Positions 27,651-35,936 of a stretch of 43,170 nucleotides of DNA are shown one piece after another (the first letter of the stretch is position 1; every line of letters starts with the position of its first letter). Origin of the DNA: Aquamicrobium sp. LC103 (GTDB lineage: Bacteria; Pseudomonadota; Alphaproteobacteria; Rhizobiales; Rhizobiaceae); assembly GCF_001014615.2 (NCBI RefSeq), contig NZ_LBCQ02000021.1, positions 1 to 43,170 on the forward strand, written 5' to 3'. A model generated the notes under the pieces. It was not told where the DNA came from and ran no database searches. It saw nothing but the letters and a program-made list of their open reading frames with translations. The position numbers and the translations under genes are program-made.

Positions 27651-28619
27651 TCAGCTCGCGTTGCCGAGGCAGTCCTTCAGCGACCCCGCCATGTCGCGGA
27701 TCAGCCCGAGATAGAGTTCGGGACCGTCGGTAAGGTCCGCCCCCAGCGGGTCGAGCACGCCGGTTTTCGCATTCGTGCCTTCGGTGACGACGGAGACGAG
27801 GCGCGGCTCGAATTGCGGTTCGGCGAAGACGCAGGCCGCGTCGAGCTCCTCGATCTTGGCCTTGATCTCGGAGACGCGCTGCGCGCCGGGCATCACCTCC
27901 GGGCTGACGGTGATGGAGCCGACCACGTTCAGCCCGAACTTCGTCTCGAAATACTGGTAGGCGTCGTGGAAGACGACGACGGGCCTGTCCTTGACCGGCC
28001 CCAGCTCCGCCTCGATCTCGGTGGAAAGCTCGTCGATCCTCGTCGCATAGGCGGCGGCGTTGGCCGTGTAGCGCTCGGCGTTGTCCGGGTCGGCCTCGGC
28101 CAGCGTGCGCTCGATCTCGTCGAGCATCAGCTTGGCGTTGTCCGGATCGAGCCAGAAATGCAAATCGTGCTCGCCATGGTGATGGCCGTGGTCGTGCTCA
28201 TGGTCGTGCCCATCGTCATGACCGTGACCGTCGCCATGGTCGTGCGCCTCGAACGGCCCGCCCTCGCGGAATTTCAGCTTGACGAGTCCCCTCGTGTCCT
28301 CCAGTGCCACCACTTTCGCGCCGCCGCCCAGTGTCTTGATCGGATTGTCCAGGAAGGTCTCCATCTCGTGGCCGACCCAGAAGATCACGCTCGCCTGCTC
28401 GAGTGCCGCGGCATCGGAGGGACGCAGGGAATAGACGTGCTCGGATCCCGTGCCGCGCACGATCAGCGTCGGTTCCCCAACGCCTTCCATCACCGCCGAA
28501 ACCAGCGAATGCACCGGCTTGATCGAGGCGACGACGCCGTCGAGCGCATGGGCGGAACCCGGTCCGGCGAAAAGGAAGGCCGCGGAGGCGAGGCAGAGGG
28601 CGCGGGTGCTTTTCGTCAC
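27651..28619 (-). CDS. znuA: Zinc ABC transporter substrate-binding protein ZnuA
   Basis: Periplasmic zinc-binding protein of the ZnuABC importer, 322 residues. Signal peptide cut near AHA-LDG (25). A His/Asp-rich loop at 126-151 (HDHGDGHGHDDGHDHEHDHG and on) is typical of zinc-specific ZnuA. Metal ligands by alignment of motifs: H61 (SEHVYSL), H154 (DLHFWLD), H218 (VFHDAYQYF) and D290 (VLDPLG). The start is GTG at 28619, with AGGAG seven bases upstream; no ATG fits. Transcribed divergently from znuC across a Zur-box region and closed by a terminator. Confidence 0.96.
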   Translation of the reverse strand: MTKSTRALCLASAAFLFAGPGSAHALDGVVASIKPVHSLVSAVMEGVGEPTLIVRGTGSEHVYSLRPSDAAALEQASVIFWVGHEMETFLDNPIKTLGGGAKVVALEDTRGLVKLKFREGGPFEAHDHGDGHGHDDGHDHEHDHGHHHGEHDLHFWLDPDNAKLMLDEIERTLAEADPDNAERYTANAAAYATRIDELSTEIEAELGPVKDRPVVVFHDAYQYFETKFGLNVVGSITVSPEVMPGAQRVSEIKAKIEELDAACVFAEPQFEPRLVSVVTEGTNAKTGVLDPLGADLTDGPELYLGLIRDMAGSLKDCLGNAS

Positions 28620-28669
28620 GTCGATACTCCTGTCACGATACGGAAAGAGGCTGGTTTGCCCGATGGTGA

Positions 28670-28686
28670 ATGTTATGACATAACAT
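28670..28686. promoter_or_regulatory. Zur box 1
   Basis: TGTTATG-A-CATAACA is a perfect palindrome, symmetric over 17 bases with the flanking A/T. It fits the alphaproteobacterial Zur-site pattern (GTTATA...TATAAC-like). Located between znuA (51 bases from its GTG) and znuC (60 bases from its ATG). Confidence 0.8.
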
Positions 28687-28707
28687 GTTATTGCGAAACG
28701 CTATAAC
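28687..28707. promoter_or_regulatory. Candidate second Zur box
   Basis: GTTATTGCG-AAA-CGCTATAAC, an imperfect palindrome with one mismatch per half, directly abutting box 1. It could bind a second Zur dimer or serve the znuC side. Confidence 0.5.
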
Positions 28708-28745
28708 GTGTGCCATATGCTCATGGCAACCCGTCAGGACATCCG

Positions 28746-29627
28746 ATGCTGGAAAAAAATCAAGACGCCCCGCGCGACATCCTCGTCAGCCTCAAGGGCG
28801 CCGGCGTGTTCCGCGGCGGGCGATGGCTGGTGCGCAACGTGGATTTCGACATCAGGCAGGGCGAGATCGTCACGCTGATTGGCCCGAACGGTTCGGGCAA
28901 GAGCACCACCGCGCGCACGGCGATCGGCATCGTTCGGCCGGACGAGGGCGGCGTCACCCGCAAGCCCGGCCTGAAGGTCGGCTACGTGCCGCAGAAGCTC
29001 GCCATCGACTGGACGCTGCCGCTGACCGTCGAGCGGCTGATGACGCTCACCGGGCCGCAACCGCCCGCCGCGATCGCCGAGGCGCTGGAGGCCGTCGGCG
29101 CGGCGCATCTCGCCAGGGCCGAGGTGCAGGCGCTTTCCGGCGGCGAGTTCCAGCGCGCGCTGCTTGCCCGCGCCATCGTGCGCAATCCCGACCTGCTGGT
29201 CCTCGACGAGCCGGTGCAGGGCGTCGACTTCTCCGGCGAGGTGGCGCTCTACGACCTGATCCGCCAGATCCGCGACCGCACCCGATGCGGCATCCTGCTC
29301 ATCTCGCACGATCTGCACGTGGTGATGGCCGACACCGACACCGTCATCTGCCTCAACGGTCATGTCTGCTGCCGCGGCACGCCGGAATCGGTCGTCGCCA
29401 GCCCGGCATACAGGAAGCTGTTCGGCGCCCGGGCCGCCGAGACGCTGGCGATCTACCGCCACCATCACGACCACACCCACATGGCCGACGGGCGCGTGTT
29501 GCACGAGGACGGCACGGTGACCGACCATTGCCACCCGCGCGACGGCCATCACCACGATCATGGTCATGACGATCACGACCATAAGGGGCATGCGCACGGC
29601 CACGCGGGAGACGGCGATGCTCGATGA
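28746..29627 (+). CDS. znuC: Zinc ABC transporter ATP-binding protein ZnuC
   Basis: ATPase of the zinc importer, 293 residues. Walker A GPNGSGKST at 46-54, signature LSGGEFQRALLARA (from 130), Walker B DLLVLDEPVQGVD and switch His in ISHDLHVV. The C-terminal tail from about 239 is strikingly His-rich (RHHHDHTHMADG, HCHPRDGHHHDHGHDDHDHK and HAHGHAGDGD), a zinc-binding extension also seen in other ZnuC proteins. An in-frame GTG at 28710 lies next to Zur box 2, so the ATG at 28746 with AGGA upstream is chosen. Its last 11 bases overlap znuB. Confidence 0.96.
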   Translation: MLEKNQDAPRDILVSLKGAGVFRGGRWLVRNVDFDIRQGEIVTLIGPNGSGKSTTARTAIGIVRPDEGGVTRKPGLKVGYVPQKLAIDWTLPLTVERLMTLTGPQPPAAIAEALEAVGAAHLARAEVQALSGGEFQRALLARAIVRNPDLLVLDEPVQGVDFSGEVALYDLIRQIRDRTRCGILLISHDLHVVMADTDTVICLNGHVCCRGTPESVVASPAYRKLFGARAAETLAIYRHHHDHTHMADGRVLHEDGTVTDHCHPRDGHHHDHGHDDHDHKGHAHGHAGDGDAR

Positions 29628-30444
29628 TTTCTTCACCCGCGCGCTCATCGCCGGCATCGGCGTCGCGCTGACGGCGGGCCCGCTCGGCTGCTTCATCGTC
29701 TGGCGGCGCATGGCCTATTTCGGCGACACCATGGCGCATTCCGCGCTGCTCGGCGTGGCGCTCGCCTTCCTGTTCGAGATCAACCTGATGGCCGGCGTCT
29801 TCCTCGTCGCCGTGCTCGTCTCGATCGCGCTGCTGCTCCTGCAGCGGCGCAACGCGCTCTCGACCGACGCGCTGCTCGGCATTCTCTCGCATTCCACGCT
29901 GGCGCTCGGCCTCGTCATGGTCGCGTTCATGAGCTGGGTGCGCGTCGATCTGATGGGCTTCCTGTTCGGCGACATCCTCGCCGTCTCGCGGCTCGACATC
30001 GCCTTCGTCTACGGCGGCGGCGCGCTAGTCCTCGCGCTCGTCGCCTGGCTGTGGCGGCCGCTGCTGGCCGCCACCGTCAACGAGGAACTGGCCCAGGCCG
30101 AGGGCATGGCGCCCGGGCGCTCGCGCTTCGCCTTCATGCTTCTGATGGCGCTGGTGATCGCCATTTCCATGAAGATCGTCGGCATATTGCTCATCACCTC
30201 GCTCCTGATCATCCCGGCGGCGACGGCGCGTCGGTTCTCGGCGACGCCCGAGCAGATGGCGGTGATCGCCTCGCTGATCGGCGCGGTCGCGGTCACCGGC
30301 GGGCTCTTCGGCTCGCTGCGTTTCGACACGCCGTCCGGCCCGTCCATCGTGGTGGCGGCGCTTGCTCTTTTCCTTCTGAGCCTGCTGCCTTACGCTGGGC
30401 TCCTGAAGCGCAGCCAACCCGCAACCGAAGGCATCGACCGATGA
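29617..30444 (+). CDS. znuB: Zinc ABC transporter permease ZnuB
   Basis: Membrane subunit of the zinc importer, 275 residues, ABC-3 family with about eight helices. Motifs: LGCFIVWRRMAYFGDTMAHSALLGVAL near the N-terminus and MKIVGILLITSLLIIPAATARRF in the second half (family signature). ATG at 29617 lies inside the end of znuC with GGGAG seven bases upstream. Its stop overlaps the zur ATG (ATGA), so the operon is translationally coupled. Confidence 0.96.
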   Translation: MLDDFFTRALIAGIGVALTAGPLGCFIVWRRMAYFGDTMAHSALLGVALAFLFEINLMAGVFLVAVLVSIALLLLQRRNALSTDALLGILSHSTLALGLVMVAFMSWVRVDLMGFLFGDILAVSRLDIAFVYGGGALVLALVAWLWRPLLAATVNEELAQAEGMAPGRSRFAFMLLMALVIAISMKIVGILLITSLLIIPAATARRFSATPEQMAVIASLIGAVAVTGGLFGSLRFDTPSGPSIVVAALALFLLSLLPYAGLLKRSQPATEGIDR

Positions 30445-30842
30445 CCACCGCCTCTCCCGAACTCACGCGCAACCAGTCGCTGGTGCTGGAGACGCTGGCG
30501 AAGGCCGAAGGGCCGCTTTCGGCCTACACGATCCTCGACAAGCTGCGCGACGACGGTTTCCGCGCGCCGCTGCAGGTCTACCGCGCGCTCGACAAGCTGC
30601 TCGGCTTCGGGCTGATCCACCGGCTCGAATCGCTCAACGCCTTCGTCGCCTGCGCCCATCCGCATTGCCATGCGCACGGTCTGATCGCCTTTGCGATCTG
30701 CGAGAAATGCGGCCAGGTCGACGAATTCTCCGACGAGGTGGTGCAGAAGCGGCTGGCCGGCTGGGCCGAAGATCACCGCTTCAAGGCGGAGAAGACGACC
30801 ATCGAGATCCGCGGTCGCTGCGCCAACTGCCTGGCCGCCTGA
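30441..30842 (+). CDS. zur: Zinc uptake regulator Zur (Fur family)
   Basis: 133-residue Fur-family repressor. The winged helix contains SAYTILDKLRDDGFRAPLQVYRALDKLLGFGLIHRLES. The dimerisation domain has the Zur-typical CAHPHCHAHG stretch and two CxxC pairs: C87/C90 (CEKCG) and C127/C130 (CANC), the structural zinc site. Last gene of the znuCB-zur operon, so it is probably autoregulated through the Zur boxes at 28.7 kb. Start ATG overlaps the znuB stop. Convergent with mbfA, 39 bases apart. Confidence 0.96.
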   Translation: MTTASPELTRNQSLVLETLAKAEGPLSAYTILDKLRDDGFRAPLQVYRALDKLLGFGLIHRLESLNAFVACAHPHCHAHGLIAFAICEKCGQVDEFSDEVVQKRLAGWAEDHRFKAEKTTIEIRGRCANCLAA

Positions 30843-30864
30843 GGCTCCGGAGCGGTTCCGGCTT

Positions 30865-30882
30865 ATCACTGAAAAACGCCCC
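30865..30882 (-). repeat. 18-base copy of the P-repeat terminal sequence
   Basis: ATCACTGAAAAACGCCCC is the exact reverse complement of the 3' end of repeat P1 at 3886-3903. It lies in the zur/mbfA convergent gap and touches the mbfA stop. Confidence 0.6.
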
Positions 30883-31865
30883 TAGGCACTGCCGATCAGC
30901 ACGCCCGCCGCGAACACCAGCCCGCCGCCCAGAACCACCTGGAAGGCGGCGCGCAGGAACGGCGTTTCCATGAAGCGGTTCTGGATATAGGCGATCGCCC
31001 AGAGCTCGACGAAGACCACGATCGCCGCCACCGTCGTCGCGGTCCAGAAGTCCGGGATCAGATAGGGCAGGGCATGGCCGAGCCCGCCGACCGTCGTCAT
31101 GATGCCGGAGGCGAGCCCGCGCTTGACCGGCGAGCCGCGTCCCGAAAGCTTGCCGTCGTCATGGGCGGCCTCGGTGAAGCCCATCGATATGCCGGCGCCC
31201 ACCGAGGCCGAGAGGCCGACGAGGAATGTCTGCCAGGTGTCGCCGGTGGCGAAGGCCGCGGCGAAGATCGGCGCCAGCGTGGAGACCGAGCCGTCCATCA
31301 GGCCCGCGAGGCCGGGTTGCACGAAGGTCAGCAGGAACTGCTTGTGCTCGGCTGCCTTCTCCTCGTCGCGGACGTCGTCGGGCGTGTGCTTCAGGCCGAG
31401 CCTTCTCGCCAGCGATTCATGCGAGCTTTCGGCCGCCGCCAGATCGCCGAGCAGCTTGCGGGTCGAGGCGTCGCTGGCGCGGCCGGCGGCGGCGAGGTAG
31501 AAGCGCTGCGCTTGCCGCTCCATCTCCTCTGCCTGCGCGCGCACGTGCTCGATGCCGAGCGGCCGCACCAGCCAGTCCGGCTTGCGCTCGTAATAGCCGC
31601 GCACGTGTTCGCGCCGGATCAGCGGGATGCGCTCGCCGAAGCGCTTGCGGTAAAGCTCGATCAGCGCCGCGCGATGCCCGTCCTCCTCGTCCGCCATCTC
31701 CTCGAAAATCTTCGCCGATTGCGGGAACCGGTCGCGCAGCCCGTCGGCATAGGCGCGGTAGATGCGTCCGTCGTCCTCCTCCGAGGAGATCGCGAGGGCG
31801 AGGATTTCCTGCTCGGAAAGCGAATCGAACGAACGGCGGCCAAGGCCGAAGACGCGGGAAAGCAC
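30882..31865 (-). CDS. mbfA: Membrane-bound ferritin/VIT1 fusion protein MbfA
   Basis: 327-residue protein with an N-terminal rubrerythrin-like di-iron domain (about 1-165: ISSEEDDGRIY, EEMADEEDGH, EEMERQAQRFY and AAESSHES) joined to a C-terminal VIT1/CCC1 domain with about five helices (QPGLAGLMDGSVSTLAPIFAAAFAT, VGAGISMGFTEAAHDDG). MbfA of Bradyrhizobium and Agrobacterium exports or stores iron and protects against peroxide. The start is GTG at 31865 with AGAGG nine bases upstream; no ATG is available. A perfect Irr (ICE) box lies 17 bases upstream, so repression under iron limitation is expected, as known for the Agrobacterium gene. Confidence 0.93.
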   Translation of the reverse strand: MLSRVFGLGRRSFDSLSEQEILALAISSEEDDGRIYRAYADGLRDRFPQSAKIFEEMADEEDGHRAALIELYRKRFGERIPLIRREHVRGYYERKPDWLVRPLGIEHVRAQAEEMERQAQRFYLAAAGRASDASTRKLLGDLAAAESSHESLARRLGLKHTPDDVRDEEKAAEHKQFLLTFVQPGLAGLMDGSVSTLAPIFAAAFATGDTWQTFLVGLSASVGAGISMGFTEAAHDDGKLSGRGSPVKRGLASGIMTTVGGLGHALPYLIPDFWTATTVAAIVVFVELWAIAYIQNRFMETPFLRAAFQVVLGGGLVFAAGVLIGSA

Positions 31866-31881
31866 GAGCGGAAACCTCTTA

Positions 31882-31898
31882 TTTAGAATAGTTCTAAA
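31882..31898. promoter_or_regulatory. Iron control element (Irr-binding ICE box)
   Basis: TTTAGAATAGTTCTAAA is a perfect 7-3-7 palindrome that equals the Irr consensus TTTAGAA-N3-TTCTAAA. On the minus strand TTGAAT (31924-31919) and TAGTTT (31901-31896) could be -35 and -10, placing the box at the -10 and start site of mbfA. Confidence 0.85.
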
Positions 31899-32033
31899 CT
31901 AGAGGAGGCCGCCGATCGATTCAATCTGCATTTGCGTCGCATGGCCCATGCAGAAATGCCGGGGCTTCGCGCCTTACATTAGCCTAAGGTTTGCCTATAT
32001 GACGGGTTTCGCTCTCTCCCCGAAAGGATTCCC

Positions 32034-32354
32034 ATGTCGAAAGACGACGCGCAGCCCCTCGATGCCGGTCTCGCCCTCGATCTCATCGAACGCATCCAGG
32101 CCGACCTCGAGCGGCTCAAGGCGCTGGTGGAGCCGCGTGCCGGGGCGTTCGATCCCGCCGATCCGCGCAACAAGACCTGCGACGGCAAGCTGACGCCGGA
32201 GGGCGTGGAGACCTGCTACCGGCTCTTCGACGAAGGCCAGACGCGCTATTCTGTCGCCCGGGCGATGAAGATCTCCTTCGCCGCCGCCACGCACCGCTTC
32301 AACGCCTGGCGCAAGGCCGGCGGCAGCAAGCGCAGGAACATGCGCTTGGGCTAG
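32034..32354 (+). CDS. Hypothetical protein with HTH-like C-terminal half
   Basis: 106 residues, AAAGGA six bases before the ATG. The N-terminal half is a predicted amphipathic helix (ALDLIERIQADLERLKALVEP). The C-terminal half, from CDGKLTPEGVETCYRLFDEG through YSVARAMKISFAAATHRFNAW, looks like a trihelical DNA-binding fold: helix, GQTRYSVARAM helix, then SFAAATHRFNAW as a possible recognition helix, followed by a basic tail (RKAGGSKRRNMRLG). No family name is recognised. Divergent from mbfA, sharing the region that holds the ICE box. Confidence 0.75.
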   Translation: MSKDDAQPLDAGLALDLIERIQADLERLKALVEPRAGAFDPADPRNKTCDGKLTPEGVETCYRLFDEGQTRYSVARAMKISFAAATHRFNAWRKAGGSKRRNMRLG

Positions 32355-32475
32355 GCCGGGGCCTCGCAAACCGAAAGAGCGGCAATCCGGCAAACCGGGC
32401 CGCGGTTAACCGAGAACCGCTTAAAATCCGCCGTCCGGCTTGCCTTCGGCGGCGCCGGGCATTCAGATAGCCGCG

Positions 32476-33867
32476 ATGGCCAAGGAAATCGAACGCAAGT
32501 TTCTGGTCGACGAGGATGGCTGGCTCGGCCGGGCCGGCGAAGGAGTTGCCATCCGGCAGTTCTATGTCGCCGCCGGCGGCGACCGTTCGGTGCGGGTTCG
32601 CCAGCGCAAGGGTGGAGCGACGCTGACCCTGAAGTTCGGGGAGCACGCCCGCGAGCGTGACGAGTTCGAATATGAGGTTTCGCCCGACGATGCGCGGGAA
32701 ATGGCGGCTTTCGCCGTCGGCGTGGTGGTCGAGAAGACCCGCCACCTCGTCCCCCATGCCGGCCATGTCTACGAGGTCGACGTCTTCGCCGGCAGCCTCG
32801 CGGGGTTGGTGATCGCCGAGCTGGAGACGCCGGACGAGGTCGCGGATGCCGACCTGCCGGCCTGGCTCGGCCGCGAGATCACCGGCGAGGCGGAATACTA
32901 CAATGCGAGCCTCGCCTTGAACGGCATGCCCCGCCCCGGCGCGATGCGCATCGATCCGTCCCGCCCGTTCGATCGCGAGCTCGTCCGCAACGCCCTTGCC
33001 CAGGCCGATGCCGCGATCGCCAGCCTCGGGCGGGCCTCGCCCGAAAACCCGGTCGCGCTCCACGAGGCCCGCAAGGCGATCAAGAAGCTGCGCGCGCTCC
33101 TCGGCCTTGCGCGAGCGGCCGCGCCCGGCATCCTGGCGGCGGAGGCGCGCCGCTTCCGCGACGCCGCGCGCCCGATCGCCGCCCCGCGCGAGGCGGGCGC
33201 GCTGGTCGAGACCATGGATCGGCTGATCGCGGAATTTCCCGGCAAGGTCGCGGCCTGCCGCCTGGCGGACATCCGCGCGGCGCTCGCGGCCCGCCATGCC
33301 CGCCTGTTCGAGGATCGCGCGGATCTCGACGCAGCCGTCGCCGCCGCGCTGCAAGCGTGCGGGGAGGGTCGCGCCGCTCTGCGGGCGCTCGTCGTCGGCC
33401 CGGATGTCGACCCGGCGGAGGTGCTGGCTCGCGGCGTGAAGAGGAACCTGGCGCGCGGACGCAAGGCGCTCGTGGCCGCGCGAAACCGGGCGGCGCCCGA
33501 GGATTTCCACGCCTTGCGCAAGACGGTGAAGGCGCATTGGGCGCATCTCGGCCTGCTTCGCAACGTCTGGCCCGGCAAGGTCGGAAAGCGCCGCGCCGCC
33601 GCCGAAAGGCTCGGCGAGGATCTGGGCGAGCTCAACGACATCCACGTCATGCGCGCCGAAATCGCCGCCGGCACGCTGGGCCTGCCGGAAGGGATCGACA
33701 CCGGCCCCTTCGACCGGCTGCTCAAATCCAAGGCGAAGGCGCTTTCCAGGCAATGCATCGCCGATGCGGAAAAGCTGCTTTCGGCCGCGCCGCGCAATTT
33801 GCAAAAGACCCTCGCTGCCGCGTTCGGCGACGCTGGTGCCGCCGGCTCGCCGGGCAAGGCCGGCTGA
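32476..33867 (+). CDS. CYTH-CHAD domain protein (triphosphatase-like)
   Basis: 463 residues. The N-terminal CYTH domain begins AKEIERKFLV, with the ExExK metal/phosphate motif (E4, E6, K8), and continues with RVRQRKGG, LTLKFGE and VIAELETPDE. CYTH enzymes hydrolyse inorganic triphosphate or related substrates. The C-terminal CHAD domain (from about 165) is helical and rich in conserved His/Arg/Lys: ALHEARKAIKKLRALLGL and FHALRKTVKAHWAHLGLLRN; CHAD domains bind polyphosphate. The ATG at 32476 starts exactly at the CYTH motif. Convergent with the SulP gene, 29 bases apart. Link to polyphosphate metabolism is inferred from the domains only. Confidence 0.93.
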   Translation: MAKEIERKFLVDEDGWLGRAGEGVAIRQFYVAAGGDRSVRVRQRKGGATLTLKFGEHARERDEFEYEVSPDDAREMAAFAVGVVVEKTRHLVPHAGHVYEVDVFAGSLAGLVIAELETPDEVADADLPAWLGREITGEAEYYNASLALNGMPRPGAMRIDPSRPFDRELVRNALAQADAAIASLGRASPENPVALHEARKAIKKLRALLGLARAAAPGILAAEARRFRDAARPIAAPREAGALVETMDRLIAEFPGKVAACRLADIRAALAARHARLFEDRADLDAAVAAALQACGEGRAALRALVVGPDVDPAEVLARGVKRNLARGRKALVAARNRAAPEDFHALRKTVKAHWAHLGLLRNVWPGKVGKRRAAAERLGEDLGELNDIHVMRAEIAAGTLGLPEGIDTGPFDRLLKSKAKALSRQCIADAEKLLSAAPRNLQKTLAAAFGDAGAAGSPGKAG

Positions 33868-33896
33868 CCCTCCGCCTCGCGCACGATCCTGCCGGC

Positions 33897-35633
33897 TCAG
33901 CTCCCTTCCGGTCCGCGCTCCCGCCTTATGTCGCGCAGCGCCCCGGCGATGTTCTTGCGGTAGCGCACGCGCGAGCGCGTGAGGCCATGGGTCATCAGCA
34001 TGCGGCGAACCTGCTGCCCGGCTCCCGAGACATGGAAGCTGACGCCGGCCCGCTCCGCCCGCCGCAGCGTTCCTTCCACGACATTGGCGGCCGTCGAATC
34101 GAGGAACGGCACCTGCGAGAAATCGAGCACGAAGTTTTTGGGCTGGTCGGCGATGCGATCGAGAACGGTCCCCACCGTCGAGGCCGCGCCGAAGAAGAAC
34201 GCGCCGGAAATCCGGTAGACCACCGTGTCGGGATCGTCGGCGCTCGAAGGATCGTAGGCGACGCGCCCGCCATTCTCGGCGTCCGGCCTGTCGTCCTCCA
34301 CGACGGGCATGTGGCTTTCGACCTCGATGGCCGACGCCATGCGGTGGATGAACAACAGCGCGCCGAGCGAGAAGCCGACGACGATGCCTTCGGTCAGGTC
34401 GCGGAAGATCACCAGCGCGAAGGTCACGCCGAGCACGATGGCGTCGCCCCAGGAGGAGCGCACGAGCGCGCCGATGGCATGCTTCTCGATCATGTTCCAG
34501 GCGACCGTCGCCAGCATGCCGGCGAGGGCTGCGAGCGGGATGTAGCTCGCCAGCGGCGCGGCCACCAGCATGAAGACGAGCAGGAAGAGCGCGTGCAGCA
34601 TGCCCGACACCGGCCCATGCGCGCCGGCGCGCACATTGGTGGCGGTGCGGGCGATCGTGCCAGTCACGCAGATGCCGCCGAACAGCGCCGAGCCGATATT
34701 CGCCGCGCCCTGCGCCACCAGTTCGCAATTCGAACGATGGCGCCGGCCGGTCATCCCGTCGGCGACGACCGCCGAAAGCAGCGATTCGATCGCCCCGAGC
34801 AAGGTGAAGGCGACGGCGTCGGGCAGCACGGCCGCCGCTTTCTCCAGCGTGAATTCCGGCAGATGCGGCAAGGGCAGCGTGCGCGGGATGCCGCCGAAGC
34901 GGCTTCCGATGGTCTCGACCTGCAATCCCGGCAGCGCCGTCGCCGCCGAGGCCGCCGCGATCGCGATCAGCAGCGCCGGCCATGCCGGCCGCCAGCGCTT
35001 TATCGCCATGATCGTGCCGATGGTGAGCAGCCCGACGCCCACCGCCTGCGCGTTGACCGTTGCGGCCGCGTCCGCCAGGGCGTGCAACTTGGCGATGAGC
35101 TCGCCCGGTTCCGGGCCGGACAGCGTCAGGCCGAAGAAATCGTGCAACTGGCTCGCAAGTATCACCACCCCGATGCCGGCGGTGAAGCCGATCGTCACCG
35201 GGTAGGGGATGAACTTGATGTAGCTGCCGAGGCGCAGATATCCCGCCAGCATCAGCAACACGCCGGACATGGCGGTGGCGAGGATCAGTCCCTCGACGCC
35301 GTGGCGCTGGGCGGTGGCGCTGACGAGCACGATGAAGGCGCCGGCCGGCCCGCCGATCTGGAAGCGGCTTCCGCCGAGCGCCGAGACGATGAAGCCGCCG
35401 ACGATGGCGGTGAAAAGGCCGCGATCCGGCGACACGCCGGAAGCGATCGCGATCGCCATCGAGAGCGGCAGCGCGACGATCGCCACCGTCAGCCCGGCGA
35501 TCGCGTCGGCACGCAGGGCCGTGGGGCCGTAGCCCTCGCGAAGCACGCTCGCCAGCTTGGGCATGTAGAGTTCGCCGAAGCTCGGCCCCCGGCTTGCCGT
35601 CCGCCGGCCGCGGCCGGCGCTCATCCCCGCCAT
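33897..35633 (-). CDS. SulP-family anion transporter with STAS domain
   Basis: 578-residue permease of the SLC26/SulP family. About twelve to fourteen hydrophobic segments (ADAIAGLTVAIVALPLSMAIAIASG; GPAGAFIVLVSATAQ) are followed by a cytoplasmic STAS domain in the last 130 residues (VVYRISGAFFFGAASTVGTV; FVLDFSQVPFLDSTAANVVE). Family members carry sulfate, bicarbonate or dicarboxylates; substrate unknown. ATG at 35633 was chosen; an ATG three codons in is equally possible. The XRE-type regulator gene lies 33 bases upstream in the same direction. Confidence 0.93.
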   Translation of the reverse strand: MAGMSAGRGRRTASRGPSFGELYMPKLASVLREGYGPTALRADAIAGLTVAIVALPLSMAIAIASGVSPDRGLFTAIVGGFIVSALGGSRFQIGGPAGAFIVLVSATAQRHGVEGLILATAMSGVLLMLAGYLRLGSYIKFIPYPVTIGFTAGIGVVILASQLHDFFGLTLSGPEPGELIAKLHALADAAATVNAQAVGVGLLTIGTIMAIKRWRPAWPALLIAIAAASAATALPGLQVETIGSRFGGIPRTLPLPHLPEFTLEKAAAVLPDAVAFTLLGAIESLLSAVVADGMTGRRHRSNCELVAQGAANIGSALFGGICVTGTIARTATNVRAGAHGPVSGMLHALFLLVFMLVAAPLASYIPLAALAGMLATVAWNMIEKHAIGALVRSSWGDAIVLGVTFALVIFRDLTEGIVVGFSLGALLFIHRMASAIEVESHMPVVEDDRPDAENGGRVAYDPSSADDPDTVVYRISGAFFFGAASTVGTVLDRIADQPKNFVLDFSQVPFLDSTAANVVEGTLRRAERAGVSFHVSGAGQQVRRMLMTHGLTRSRVRYRKNIAGALRDIRRERGPEGS

Positions 35634-35666
35634 TTCCGTTCCGGCCGTCTCATCGGCCGCCCTTGC

Positions 35667-35936
35667 CTATCCCGCCTTCGATTCCGGCGGTGCCTGCCGG
35701 AGCCGCACGCCGCGGCCGCCTGCATCGCTCGTCTGGTTCTCGCCGATCAGCTCGACGCCGGCCTTGTTCAGCCCTTCGATGACCTTCACCAGAGTATCGA
35801 CCACGCCGCGCACCACGCCGTCGCTCGCCTCCATTCTCTGGATGGTCGGAAGCGAAACGCCCGAAAGCTCGGCGAGCGTTTTTTGGTCGATGCCGGCGAG
35901 TGCTCGTGCCGCACGCATTTGTGAAGCTGTAATCAT
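35667..35936 (-). CDS. XRE-family helix-turn-helix regulator
   Basis: 89-residue protein. The first 60 residues are a Cro/CI-type domain: MRAARALAGIDQKTLAELSGVSLPTIQRMEASDG, with the recognition helix at SLPTIQRME. The remainder (VIEGLNKAGVELIGENQTSD) is the short strand seen in similar rhizobial regulators. It is followed 33 bases later by the SulP gene in the same direction, so control of that transporter is plausible. A palindrome at 35959-35971 lies 22 bases before the ATG and may be its operator. Confidence 0.9.
   Translation of the reverse strand: MITASQMRAARALAGIDQKTLAELSGVSLPTIQRMEASDGVVRGVVDTLVKVIEGLNKAGVELIGENQTSDAGGRGVRLRQAPPESKAG

Noticed and set aside
33357-35924. 855-codon plus-strand frame across the CHAD and SulP genes
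   Set aside because: It crosses two confident genes and has no recognisable domain; an artefact of high GC.
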